Shown: positions 1-7,670, numbered from the stretch's first letter. The stretch: 10,498 bases of DNA from DASZZY01 sp036260395 (GCA_036260395.1 DASZZY010000212.1:1-10498), one strand, 5' to 3'. Program-made: numbers and translations. Notes: generated by a model from the letters alone, not told the origin.

Positions 1-24
1 GGTCCCCGCCCCCACGTCTCGTGA
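1..24 (+). CDS. possible 3' end of an upstream operon gene (partial)
   Basis: Read from base 1, the sequence gives seven sense codons (G P R P H V S) and then a TGA at 22-24, seven bases before the permease ATG. The close spacing fits the end of a preceding gene in the same operon, possibly the missing DppC-type permease or another substrate-binding protein. Seven residues cannot identify a family, and no other feature supports this reading frame over the other two, so this is only a positional guess. Confidence 0.25.
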   Translation, partial: GPRPHVS

Positions 25-30
25 GGGGCC

Positions 31-1002
31 ATGGTCCGCTACCTGATCCGGCGCACGCTGTTCCTGATCCTCGTGTTGATCATCGTGTCGTTCCTCACGT
101 TCCTGATCTTCCTGAAGCTCCCGCCGGGGAACCCCGCGCACCGGGCGGCGGGCCGCCGCGCCACGCCGGACATCATCGCCATCGCCGAGCGGAACCTGGG
201 GCTCGATCGGCCGTGGTACGTCCAGTACGGCCGGTTCGCCAAGGGGCTGGTCCCGTGGCCGGGCTTCTTCCTCAACGAGCAGGTCTACTACTCGTACAGC
301 AACCTGATCCCGGTGAAGGAACAGATCTACCGCCGCCTGCCGGTGACGATCACGCTGACCCTCGGCGCCGCGGTCGTGTGGATCCTGATCGGCATCCCCA
401 TCGGGATCTTCTCCGCGACGAAGCCGCGCTCGCTCCGGGACCGGGCCGGCATGTTGTTCGCCCTGGTCGGCGTGTCGGCCCCCGTCTTCTGGCTGGGCCT
501 GCTGTTCCTGTTCGTGTTCTGGTTCAAGCTCGGGCTGTTCCCCGGCACGGGCATCCCGATCGGGCAATCCGTGCTGGGAGCGGTCCTGGAGGGCCGCTTC
601 GTCCTCCCGTGGGTCGCCCTGGCCATCACGTTCGCGGCCTTCTACGCCCGCATTGTTCGAAGCAACCTCATCGAGACGTTGAGCGAGGACTACATCCGGA
701 CGGCCAGGGCCAAGGGACTCTCCGAGCAGCGGGTCGTGTACAAGCACGGCCTCCGCGCGGCCCTCACGCCGGTCGTCACGATGTTCGGGCTCGACGTGGG
801 GATCCTGATGGGCGGGGCCATCATCACGGAGACGGTGTTCGGGCTGCCGGGGCTGGGGCAGTACGCCATCGAGTCGCTGCGGGGCAACGACTTCCCGGCG
901 GTGATGGGGGTGACGATCTTCGCCGCGTTCTTCATCGTCGTGGCCAACCTGATCGTGGACGTCGTCTACGCCGTGCTCGACCCTCGGGTGAGGTACGCGT
1001 AG
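31..1002 (+). CDS. peptide/dipeptide ABC transporter permease, DppB/OppB family
   Basis: This is an inner-membrane permease subunit of a family 5 (peptide/nickel/opine) ABC importer, 323 residues, a normal length for DppB. The N-terminus (MVRYLIRRTLFLILVL) is a typical first membrane helix, followed by the extracytoplasmic region with the PPGNP segment usual for DppB. Further hydrophobic stretches lie near residues 101-125, 139-163, 190-210 and 290-313, consistent with about six helices. The EAA coupling loop that contacts the ATPases is visible around residues 218-245 (EDYIRTARAKGL, then HGLRAALTPVV). The C-terminus ends in the family's usual AVLDPRVRY. The ATG at 31 has a GAGGGG at 23-28 as a closely spaced, rather weak ribosome site. 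The stop TAG shares its last base with the GTG of the next gene. Its usual partner permease (DppC) is not downstream. The substrate cannot be read from the sequence; peptides are the default for the family. Confidence 0.93.
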   Translation: MVRYLIRRTLFLILVLIIVSFLTFLIFLKLPPGNPAHRAAGRRATPDIIAIAERNLGLDRPWYVQYGRFAKGLVPWPGFFLNEQVYYSYSNLIPVKEQIYRRLPVTITLTLGAAVVWILIGIPIGIFSATKPRSLRDRAGMLFALVGVSAPVFWLGLLFLFVFWFKLGLFPGTGIPIGQSVLGAVLEGRFVLPWVALAITFAAFYARIVRSNLIETLSEDYIRTARAKGLSEQRVVYKHGLRAALTPVVTMFGLDVGILMGGAIITETVFGLPGLGQYAIESLRGNDFPAVMGVTIFAAFFIVVANLIVDVVYAVLDPRVRYA

Positions 1003-2011
1003 TGGGCCAGCCCCTCCTCGAGATCCGAGACCTGAAGGTGTACTTCCCGACCGACGACGGGCTGGTCAAGGCGGTCGACGGCGTCTCGCTGCGGGTCGAC
1101 GAGGGCCAGACGCTCGGCGTGGTCGGCGAGTCCGGGTCGGGGAAGAGCGTCACGTTCCTGACCGTCATGGGGTTGATCACGCGGCCCCAGGCGCAGATCG
1201 AGGGACGGGTCCTGTTCCGCGGGCGGGATCTGCTGCGGCTGCCCACGGAGGAGATGCGGCACATCCGGGGGAGCGAGATCAGCATGATCTTCCAGGACCC
1301 CATGAGCTCCCTCCACCCCTACTACCGCGTGGGAACGCAGATCGCCGAGGCCATCCGGGCCCACGAGACGACCGGCAGGCGGGAAGCGCGCGACCGTGCG
1401 GTGGAGATGCTCCGCCTGGTCGGCATCCCCCGGCCGCGGGAGCGCGCCGATCAGTTCCCCCACGAGTTCTCGGGGGGGATGCGCCAGCGGGCGATGATCG
1501 CCATGGCCCTGGCGCTCAATCCCGACCTCCTGATCGCGGACGAGCCGACCACCGCGCTCGACGTCACGGTCCAGGCGCAGATCCTCGACCTCATCGCCCG
1601 GCTCAAGGAGGAGTTTCGGGCCTCCGTGATCATCATCACCCACGACCTCGGTGTGGTGGCCGAGCACGCCGACGACGTCCTGGTGATGTACGCGGGCCGC
1701 CCGGCCGAGTACGGGACCCGCAACGACATCTACTACGGAGCGCACCACCCGTACACCTGGGGCCTGCTCCGATCCCTCACTCACCTCGACCAGCCCAAGG
1801 TCGAGCGGCTTCGGGCCATCCCCGGCCTCCCGCCCTCGCTGATCTTCGTTCCGCCCGGGTGCCAGTTCCACCCGCGGTGCCCGTACGTCATGGACGTGTG
1901 CAAGATCGAGATCCCGCCGCTGCTGTCGGCGGACGGCAAGCACGCCTCCGCCTGCCACATCCCGCTGGCGGAGAAGGAGCGGATCTTCCGGGACGAGGTC
2001 GCCGTCCGATC

Positions 2012-2015
<4 letters not shown>
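1002..2015 (+). CDS. peptide ABC transporter ATP-binding protein, DppD/OppD family
   Basis: This is a cytoplasmic ATPase subunit powering peptide import, 337 residues from GTG 1002. I chose that start because it begins the conserved PLLEIRDLKVYF strand, overlaps the permease stop by one base, and has GGTGAGG at 987-993 upstream. The open frame continues further 5', but that part only shadows the permease gene. Visible motifs are Walker A GESGSGKS (42-49), Q-loop Q98 in IFQDP, signature FSGGMRQR (156-163), Walker B LLIADE (176-181), D-loop ALD and H-loop H214 in THD. The C-terminal oligopeptide-transporter domain has PPGCQFHPRCPY and four cysteines spaced C-x5-C-x6-C-x17-C. In solved family members this motif binds a [4Fe-4S] cluster. 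It should pair with the next ATPase to form a heterodimer. GTG 2012 of the next gene overlaps its stop. Confidence 0.95.
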
Positions 2016-3069
<1,054 letters not shown>

Positions 3070-3070
<1 letters not shown>

Positions 3071-3297
3071 TGCTCACGATCACGCTGATCGTCATCCACA
3101 CCATCGCGGCGCTGCTGCTGATCCTGTTCGTGCTCCTGCACGCCGGGAAGGGCGGCGGCCTCTCCGACATGCTCGGCGGTGGAGCCGGATCGCTCTCCGG
3201 CGGGACGGCGGTGGAGAAGAACCTCGACCGGCTGACGGTCATCACGGCGGTGGTCTTCGGCGCCACCACGTTCTACCTGGCCTGGAAGTGGGTGTAG
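3070..3297 (+). CDS. secG: preprotein translocase subunit SecG
   Basis: SecG is the small accessory membrane subunit of the SecYEG protein-export channel. This 75-residue protein has the family's full layout: a hydrophobic helix at about residues 3-26, then the conserved cytoplasmic loop (HAGKGGGLSDMLGGG, then a run rich in G and S), then EKNLDRLTVITA leading into a second helix at about 53-73. The GKGGGLSDMLGG segment is diagnostic of bacterial SecG. The ATG at 3070 overlaps the stop of the ATPase gene as TGATG, and the gene's last ten bases overlap the start of the lipoprotein gene. In many high-GC Gram-positive bacteria secG follows triosephosphate isomerase, so its place inside a peptide-transport operon is less usual, though the next gene encodes a Sec substrate. 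Length and sequence appear complete. Confidence 0.93.
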
Positions 3298-4913
3298 GGG
3301 CCCAGGGCCCCCCATCCCGAGCCCGCGCCCTCCCCGTCGCCATCGCGGCGCTATCCTTGCTGGTGGGCTGCACGACGCCGCCCGGCGATCCCCGCGCGGG
3401 CCCCACGGTGGGCCCGGCCCCCACGCCGACCGGGACGCCGGCCCCGTCGGTCCTCCGCGTGGCGGCCTCCGACCCCGGCAGCCTCGATCCCCGCGACCTC
3501 GACTCCCACGACGACCTGCTCCTCGCGTCGCAGCTCTTCGACGGCCTCGTGGCGTACCGGCCGGGGGACGCCGCCGTAGTGCCCGCCGCGGCCCGCTCCT
3601 GGGAGGTCGAGGACGGCGGACGGCGGTTCGTCTTCCACCTCCGCCCCGGCGCCAGCTTCCACGACGGCACGCCCGTCCGGTCTCGCGACTTCGTCGCGGC
3701 CTGGAGCCGGCTGGCCGACCCGCTGGCCGCGGCGCCGTTCGGGTTCCTCCTCGAGCGCGTCCAGGGCTACCAGCGGTTCCAGCGCCGGGCCACCGAGCCG
3801 ACGCTGGCCGGCCTTCGGGCGCCGAACGACCGGACGCTGGAGGTGCGCCTGTCGCAGCCCTGGCCGGACTTCGTCTCGGTGCTCGGCCACCCGGCCCTGT
3901 CGCCGGTGCCGGCCGGGACTCGGGGACCGGACGCCGACCTCCGTCCGATCGGGAACGGGCCGTATCGGCTGGTGGGGGAGCTGCTACCGGGAGAGCCGAT
4001 CGTCATGGAGCGGTTCGAGGGATACGCCGGGACGTCCTCCGAGCTGGACCGGTTGGAGTTCCGGGTCTTCGAGGACCCCGACGAGGCCTGGCCCGAGTTC
4101 CTGGCCGGCGAGCTCGACGTGGCCCCCATCCCGGCAGCGGTCCTGCCGGAGGCGCGGAGCCGGTTCGGCGACGCGGGGGTGGTCACGCTGGCGCGGCTGC
4201 TCTACTGCGGCTTCAACCAGCTCGACCCCCGCCTGCGGTGGCGGCGGCTCGGCCTGGCCGCCTCGCTGGCGGCGGATCGCGGGGCGATCGCCGCCGAGGT
4301 GTACGGTGGGCTCGCCGAGCCGGCCACCGGCATCGTGCCGCCGACGCTGCCCGGGTATCGGGAAGACGCCTGCCAGGGCGCCTGCACCCGGGATGAGGAG
4401 CGCGCCGCCCGCCTGGTCGAGGCCCTGCCTCGCCGGTCGCGGAGCTTCGCGCTCGACTACGCGAGGTCGGACGTCGGCGAGGCCCTGGCGGAGGCGCTGC
4501 GGACGCAGCTGGAGGGCGTGGGCCTCCAGGTGAGGCCCCGCCCGCACCCCGAGCGCGAGTACCGGGCGCTCCTCCAGCGCGAGCGCGAGGAGTTCTTCTG
4601 CCTGACCTGGATCGCCGACTATCCGCGCCAGCAGGCGCTGCTCGAGCCGCTGTTCCTCTCGACCTCGCCCGACAACCACACGGGCGTGTCGGACGCCGCC
4701 CTCGACCGGATGCTGATCCGGGCCCGCGAGGAGCCGTCGGCCGCCGCCCGCCAGGAGCTGTACGCCGAGGCCGAGGAGGCCGCCCTCCGGCGGATGCCGC
4801 TGGTGCCGCTGGTGTGGTTCCGCTCCCACCTCGCGGCCCGGCCCGACGTCGAGGGGTTCGCGGTGGACCCGCTCGGCCTGTTCGACGCGGCGCGGCTCCG
4901 CCTCGCCGGGTAG
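3288..4913 (+). CDS. family 5 solute-binding lipoprotein (peptide/nickel ABC transporter, OppA/DppA-like)
   Basis: This is an extracytoplasmic substrate-binding protein that captures the ligand for a peptide-type ABC importer, 541 residues, usual for the family. The GTG at 3288 is the only reasonable start before a lipoprotein signal: arginines at 11 and 13, a hydrophobic stretch from 15 to 26, and the lipobox LLVGC with the lipidated cysteine at residue 28 (codon 3369-3371). A Pro/Gly/Thr-rich linker follows. Family 5 hallmarks are clear: SDPGSLDPRDLDS, LFDGLVAY, the FHLRPGASFHDGTPVRSRDF segment, IGNGPYRL, and near the C-terminus WIADYP and MPLVPLVW. The Cys pair in DACQGAC, around residue 360, could form a disulphide. 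The ribosome site is weak, so translation probably depends on coupling to secG, which it overlaps by ten bases. It likely serves the upstream permease and ATPases, although those may also have another binding protein upstream. The ligand is unknown. Confidence 0.9.
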   Translation: MGVGAQGPPSRARALPVAIAALSLLVGCTTPPGDPRAGPTVGPAPTPTGTPAPSVLRVAASDPGSLDPRDLDSHDDLLLASQLFDGLVAYRPGDAAVVPAAARSWEVEDGGRRFVFHLRPGASFHDGTPVRSRDFVAAWSRLADPLAAAPFGFLLERVQGYQRFQRRATEPTLAGLRAPNDRTLEVRLSQPWPDFVSVLGHPALSPVPAGTRGPDADLRPIGNGPYRLVGELLPGEPIVMERFEGYAGTSSELDRLEFRVFEDPDEAWPEFLAGELDVAPIPAAVLPEARSRFGDAGVVTLARLLYCGFNQLDPRLRWRRLGLAASLAADRGAIAAEVYGGLAEPATGIVPPTLPGYREDACQGACTRDEERAARLVEALPRRSRSFALDYARSDVGEALAEALRTQLEGVGLQVRPRPHPEREYRALLQREREEFFCLTWIADYPRQQALLEPLFLSTSPDNHTGVSDAALDRMLIRAREEPSAAARQELYAEAEEAALRRMPLVPLVWFRSHLAARPDVEGFAVDPLGLFDAARLRLAG

Positions 4914-4960
4914 AGGGCCCCGCCGTGACCGAGGGCACCCGGTTCGCGTGATCGAGGGGC

Positions 4961-5000
4961 GTCGGAGTGGCGGACGTGGAAGACGCGCTCGGTCGCGGAC
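4961..5000 (+). pseudogene. 5'-half tRNA-Leu remnant
   Basis: These 40 bases align with the first 41 bases of the intact tRNA-Leu at 7484. There are 34 identities, six mismatches and one gap, with an exact match over the first 14 bases and again over AGACGCGCT. The similarity covers the 5' acceptor strand, the D arm and the start of the anticodon arm, then stops. No variable arm, T arm (GGTTCAAAT type) or 3' acceptor strand follows. The canonical anticodon stem no longer pairs, although a shifted 5-bp hairpin is possible. It lies between two convergent genes, in the same orientation as the intact tRNA, 2.5 kb away from it. It could be a decayed tRNA-Leu paralogue or a scar of a recombination event at a tRNA gene. 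A functional RNA is unlikely. Confidence 0.75.
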
Positions 5001-5008
5001 GAGCCTTT
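4987..5008 (+). terminator. weak hairpin in the convergent intergenic spacer
   Basis: GCTCG (4987-4991) and CGAGC (5000-5004) form a 5-bp stem with an 8-base loop, followed by CCTTTC. It lies between the stop of the lipoprotein gene and the stop of the oppositely oriented permease gene, where termination would be expected. The stem is short and the T-tract poor, and it coincides with the altered anticodon region of the tRNA remnant. It may therefore be only a relic. Confidence 0.2.
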
Positions 5009-5011
5009 CGG

Positions 5012-5836
5012 TCAGACGGCCTGGCGGTACCGTCGGACGGCCAGGGGCGCGAAGACGAGGATGATCCCCGCCATCCAGGTCAGCGCCTGCAGCACCAACC
5101 ACCCCGTCGACTCGCCCGGCGGCGGACCGAGCACCAGAGCCCGCACGGCGGAGATCGTGGCCGACACCGGCTGGTGCTCCGCGAAGGCCTGAAGCCAGCT
5201 CGGCATCGTCTCCGGTGGGACGAACGCGTTCGATGCGAACACCAGAGGCGCCACGATGGGGAAGCCGGCAGCCTGGGCCGTCTCGGGATCGCTCACCAGC
5301 AGTCCCAGGGTCGCGAACACCCACGAGAGCGCGTACCCGAACAGCAACACGAGGAGCATCCCGGCCAGGAACCCCGGGACGTCGGTGTGCACCCGGAACC
5401 CAACCGCGAATCCGACCGCCACCATCAGGGCCACGACGAACACGTTCCGCATGAGGTCGGCGAGCGTGCGCCCGGCCAGGACGGCCGACCGGGCCATCGG
5501 CAGCGCATGGAACCGTTCGAGGAGCCCGGTCTTGAGATCGGCGGCCAGGCCCACGGCGGCGCCCATGGCCCCGAACACCACGGTCTGCACGAAGATCCCC
5601 GGCATGAGGAAGTCGACGTAGGGAACCCCCGCCCCGAGATCGATGGCCCCGCCGAACACGTAGCGCCACAGCAAGACGAAGATCACCGGCTGGATCGTGG
5701 AGAACACGATCAGCTGGGGCACTCGGCGCAGGGCGATCAGGTTGCGCCCGGTGACCGCCAGGGCGTCCGAGGCGGCCGCGGTGACGCGGGCCAGGCCGCG
5801 CCGTGGCTCGGTCAGGGGTGCGACGGTCACGCTCAT
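5012..5836 (-). CDS. ABC-2 type transporter permease, DrrB family
   Basis: This is the membrane half of an ATP-driven exporter. Relatives such as DrrB export antibiotics or lipids together with a DrrA ATPase. The protein is 274 residues, normal for the family. A cytoplasmic N-terminus of about 40 residues with the RNLIALRRVPQLIVF amphipathic/first-helix segment leads into IQPVIFVLLWRYVFGGAI. Next come MPGIFVQTVVFGAM and the family's signature loop LLERFHALPMARSAVLAGR, and then three closely spaced hydrophobic segments (about 130-150, 155-180 and 185-205). The conserved FASNAFVPPETMPSWLQ segment precedes a last helix near 248-268. The ATG at 5836 overlaps the ATPase stop by four bases (ATGA), so the two are coupled. 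The substrate is unknown. The neighbouring MarR regulator suggests induction by a small toxic molecule, but this is inference. Confidence 0.92.
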   Translation of the reverse strand: MSVTVAPLTEPRRGLARVTAAASDALAVTGRNLIALRRVPQLIVFSTIQPVIFVLLWRYVFGGAIDLGAGVPYVDFLMPGIFVQTVVFGAMGAAVGLAADLKTGLLERFHALPMARSAVLAGRTLADLMRNVFVVALMVAVGFAVGFRVHTDVPGFLAGMLLVLLFGYALSWVFATLGLLVSDPETAQAAGFPIVAPLVFASNAFVPPETMPSWLQAFAEHQPVSATISAVRALVLGPPPGESTGWLVLQALTWMAGIILVFAPLAVRRYRQAV

Positions 5837-6813
5837 CGGATGCCTCCCGTGGAGACGGTCTCCCGTTCGGCCGTGGGCTCGGCGTGGCGGCCCGTGAGCG
5901 CCAGGAACACGTCGTCGAGGCTCGGCTCGCGCACCGCCAGCGTGCTGGGGGAGAGGTCCCGGCCGTCCAGCGATCGCAGCACCTCGATGAGGACCCGGGG
6001 TCCTTCCCTGGCGGCCACCCGGACCACCGCACCTTCCCGTTCCGGGTCCCCGACGACGAGCGGGGCCACCAGATCTTGGACCTCGACGGCCTGCCGCTCG
6101 TCCTCGAGGCCGATCTCGATCACCGTGCTGCCCAGCTCTCGCTTGAGATCCCGCGGCGTTCCCCGGGCGATGATCCGCCCGCGATCCACCACGGCGACGT
6201 CATCCGCCAGCCGATCGGCTTCCTCCAGGTACTGCGTCGTCAGGACGACCGTGGTGCCCTCCCCCACGAGCTCCCGGATCATCTCCCACAGCCCGTTGCG
6301 GCTGTGGAGATCGAGGCCCGTGGTGGGCTCGTCCAGGAACAGCACGGGAGGCCGCTGGACCAGCGCGGCGGCCACGTCGAGGCGGCGGCGCATCCCGCCG
6401 GAGTACGTCCGCACGGGCCGGTCGCCCGCCTCGGCGAGATCGAACCGACCGAGCAGCTCCTCGGCGCGGGGCCTGATCCGCGCTCGCGGCATCTGGGCCA
6501 GCCGGCCGATCAACCGAAGGTTCTCCCGGCCGGTTAGGTTCGGGTCGACCGCGGCGTTCTGGCCGGCGAGCCCGATCCGGGCCCGGACGGCCTCCGGCTC
6601 CCGGACCACGTCCCGACCCAGCACCTGGGCCCGCCCACCGTCGGGGCGGAGGATCGTGGTCAGGATGCGGATTGCGGTGGTCTTGCCGGCGCCGTTGGGC
6701 CCCAGGAGCCCGAAGACCGAGCCCGGGGGGACGTCGAAGTCGATCCCTTCCAGAGCGGCGACGGTCCCGAAGCTTTTGGTGAGCCCTTCGACGGTGATGG
6801 CGGTGTCGCTCAT
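5833..6813 (-). CDS. ABC exporter ATP-binding protein, DrrA family
   Basis: This is the cytoplasmic ATPase partner of the DrrB-like permease, 326 residues. The start at ATG 6813 is set by a strong Shine-Dalgarno on the minus strand (GGAGGA, over 6818-6823) and by the conserved opening ITVEGLTKSFG. A longer open frame to 6891 would run over the likely promoter. Motifs are Walker A GPNGAGKT (38-45), Q-loop Q85, signature YSGGMRRR (137-144), Walker B VLFLDE (157-162) and D-loop GLD. The H-loop position holds Q194 in LTTQYLEEAD. Glutamine there is typical of the DrrA group and is not a defect. The roughly 100-residue C-terminal extension, with EPSLDDVFLALTG, is the DrrA/CcmA-type domain needed for pairing with the permease. 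The gene is divergent from a marR-family gene that probably controls it. Confidence 0.94.
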   Translation of the reverse strand: MSDTAITVEGLTKSFGTVAALEGIDFDVPPGSVFGLLGPNGAGKTTAIRILTTILRPDGGRAQVLGRDVVREPEAVRARIGLAGQNAAVDPNLTGRENLRLIGRLAQMPRARIRPRAEELLGRFDLAEAGDRPVRTYSGGMRRRLDVAAALVQRPPVLFLDEPTTGLDLHSRNGLWEMIRELVGEGTTVVLTTQYLEEADRLADDVAVVDRGRIIARGTPRDLKRELGSTVIEIGLEDERQAVEVQDLVAPLVVGDPEREGAVVRVAAREGPRVLIEVLRSLDGRDLSPSTLAVREPSLDDVFLALTGRHAEPTAERETVSTGGIR

Positions 6814-6842
6814 GCGTTCCTCCAGGTCCTTCAAGTAGGGTG

Positions 6843-6872
6843 ACGCTACCGGCAACCATTGAGCATTGTCAA
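6843..6872 (-). promoter_or_regulatory. candidate promoter of the DrrA-DrrB operon
   Basis: On the minus strand, TTGACA (6872-6867) is a perfect -35 match. After 18 bases comes TAGCGT (6848-6843), a TAnnnT-type -10. Transcription would start near 6836, leaving a leader of about 23 bases that holds the GGAGGA ribosome site. The -35 lies inside the inverted repeat described below, so a bound regulator could block it. This is consensus reading only. Confidence 0.5.
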
Positions 6873-6888
6873 GGGACTCGTTGACCAT
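6865..6888. promoter_or_regulatory. candidate MarR operator (inverted repeat)
   Basis: ATTGTCAA (6865-6872) and TTGACCAT (6881-6888) form an inverted repeat with 7 of 8 positions paired and an 8-base spacer. The left arm overlaps the -35 of the minus-strand operon. A second TTGACCA at 6898-6904 repeats the right arm 17 bases away, roughly 1.5 helical turns, and overlaps the candidate -35 of the regulator gene. CATTG also occurs three times on the plus strand (6857, 6864, 6896). The region is AT-rich compared with its surroundings. MarR proteins usually bind such palindromes in divergent promoter regions, so this is the best operator candidate. Confidence 0.4.
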
Positions 6889-6897
6889 CATCTATCA

Positions 6898-6926
6898 TTG
6901 ACCAGATTCCACGATTAGCGTAGCCT
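6898..6926 (+). promoter_or_regulatory. candidate promoter of the MarR-family gene (leaderless)
   Basis: TTGACC (6898-6903), a 17-base spacer and TAGCCT (6921-6926, TAnnnT form) precede the ATG at 6933 by only six bases. The transcript would therefore begin at or beside the A of the start codon. This fits the lack of any Shine-Dalgarno before the gene and is the usual layout of leaderless genes in high-GC Gram-positive bacteria. Confidence 0.5.
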
Positions 6927-6932
6927 GATGTC

Positions 6933-7394
6933 ATGAGGACGAAGGCGGCTCGCGAGGCCTGGCGCACGATCTTCGACCTGCTGATCCGCGGCGAGGCCCA
7001 CAACCGGTTCACCGAGGCCGCGGCGGCCCTGGGTGTCTCTCCCGGTGTGCTGAAGGGCCTGTTCCACATCGAGCCGGGCCAGGGCATCCCCATGCGGGAT
7101 CTGGCGGATCACTGGCGGTGCGACGCTTCGTACGTGACGAGCGTCACCGACATGCTCGAGGAGCGTGGGATGGCCCGCCGATGGCCACATCCAACCGATC
7201 GCCGGGTGAAGATGATCGTGCTGACGGAGGCGGGCGTCGCCGCCCGGGAGCGGGCCTTCGATCTGCTCTACGACCCGCCGGCCGCCTTCGGCGCGCTGAC
7301 CGGTGCGGAGCAGCGCCAGCTCCGGGACCTTCTGGCCAAGGTGGCTGCCGCCGACGACCGCGTGAGCTCCAGCCGCGCGGCCTCCTCGGCGTGA
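6933..7394 (+). CDS. MarR-family transcriptional regulator
   Basis: This is a winged-helix DNA-binding regulator of 153 residues, typical MarR size. These proteins act as dimers, normally repress an adjacent gene, and release DNA on binding a ligand. The N-terminal helix (AWRTIFDLLIRGEAHNRFTEAAAALGVSPGVLK) forms part of the dimer interface. The winged helix spans about residues 50-100: PMRDLADHW, recognition helix CDASYVTSVTDMLEERG at about 63-79, then the wing RRWPHPTDRRVKMIVLT with the conserved D-R-R at 89-91. A C-terminal helical segment (LTGAEQRQLRDLLAKVAA) completes the dimerisation domain. It is transcribed away from the DrrA-DrrB genes and shares a 119-base intergenic region with them, so it most likely represses that exporter and perhaps itself. 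There is no ribosome site; the promoter position points to a leaderless message. Confidence 0.92.
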   Translation: MRTKAAREAWRTIFDLLIRGEAHNRFTEAAAALGVSPGVLKGLFHIEPGQGIPMRDLADHWRCDASYVTSVTDMLEERGMARRWPHPTDRRVKMIVLTEAGVAARERAFDLLYDPPAAFGALTGAEQRQLRDLLAKVAAADDRVSSSRAASSA

Positions 7395-7424
7395 GGCCCG
7401 GAGAGCGCGACGAGCGGTTCGAGG

Positions 7425-7444
7425 ATCCGGCCGGAGTGCCGGAT
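7425..7444 (+). other. perfect 6-bp hairpin after the MarR-family gene
   Basis: ATCCGG (7425-7430) and CCGGAT (7439-7444) pair perfectly across the loop CCGGAGTG, 30 bases after the regulator's stop codon. No T-tract follows, so it is not a convincing intrinsic terminator. It could slow polymerase or stabilise the 3' end of the message. Confidence 0.25.
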
Positions 7445-7468
7445 GCGGGCGGGCGACAGGGCGGCCCG

Positions 7469-7474
7469 TATACT
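7469..7474 (+). promoter_or_regulatory. candidate -10 element of the tRNA-Leu gene
   Basis: TATACT, five of six matches to the -10 consensus, ends nine bases before the tRNA 5' end in otherwise very GC-rich sequence. I see no good -35 at 16-18 bases upstream. The transcript would start only a few bases before the mature tRNA. Confidence 0.45.
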
Positions 7475-7483
7475 GGAAGCAAC

Positions 7484-7569
7484 GTCGGAGTGGCGGAACT
7501 TGGTAGACGCGCTAGGTTGAGGGCCTAGTGGGCGATAAGCCCGTGGGGGTTCAAATCCCCCCTCCGACA
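7484..7569 (+). tRNA. tRNA-Leu(GAG)
   Basis: This is a complete class II tRNA of 86 bases. The acceptor stem GTCGGAG (7484-7490) pairs with CTCCGAC (7562-7568), with discriminator A at 7569 and no encoded CCA. The D arm has the leucine-type TGGCGGAACTTGGTAGACGC. The anticodon stem CTAGG/CCTAG (7512-7516, 7524-7528) encloses the loop TTGAGGG with anticodon GAG at 7519-7521, reading CTC and CTT codons. The long variable arm pairs GGGC (7530-7533) with GCCC (7539-7542). The T stem GGGGG/CCCCC (7545-7549, 7557-7561) encloses TTCAAAT. All stems pair perfectly. CTC is a frequent leucine codon in this GC-rich sequence, so the gene is likely important to the cell. Confidence 0.98.
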
Positions 7570-7670
7570 CGACGCTCGGTGAGCTGCCACGACCCTTTCC
7601 CAGCCTCATGGTGCGGAGGACCAGTCACGCAAGCGCGACCAGCGGGCGCAGGACCAGGCCAGGCGAACCG

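Noticed and set aside
21..1001. 5' extension of the DppD-like ATPase frame through the permease gene
   Set aside because: This part is the +2 shadow of the permease. The ATPase family begins at the GTG at 1002.
3297..3315. GGGGC/GCCCC hairpin just after the secG stop as a terminator
   Set aside because: It lies inside the coding sequence of the overlapping lipoprotein gene and has no T-tract. Termination there would cut off the operon.
4961..5040. A second complete tRNA at 4961
   Set aside because: No T arm, variable arm or 3' acceptor strand can be found after the 5' half, so I call it a remnant.
3984..6032. Long minus-strand open frame (682 codons) across the lipoprotein and permease genes
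   Set aside because: It runs antisense to the lipoprotein gene and out of frame with the exporter genes. The translation is Arg/Pro/Gly-rich with no recognisable motif, as expected for shadow frames in GC-rich DNA.
4967..6838. Long plus-strand open frame (623 codons) opposite the DrrA and DrrB genes
   Set aside because: It is antisense to two well-supported ABC transporter genes. Its product is rich in R, S, P and H without any domain.
6814..6891. 26-codon N-terminal extension of the DrrA-like ATPase
   Set aside because: It would cover the candidate promoter, lies upstream of the strong GGAGGA site, and is not part of the family.
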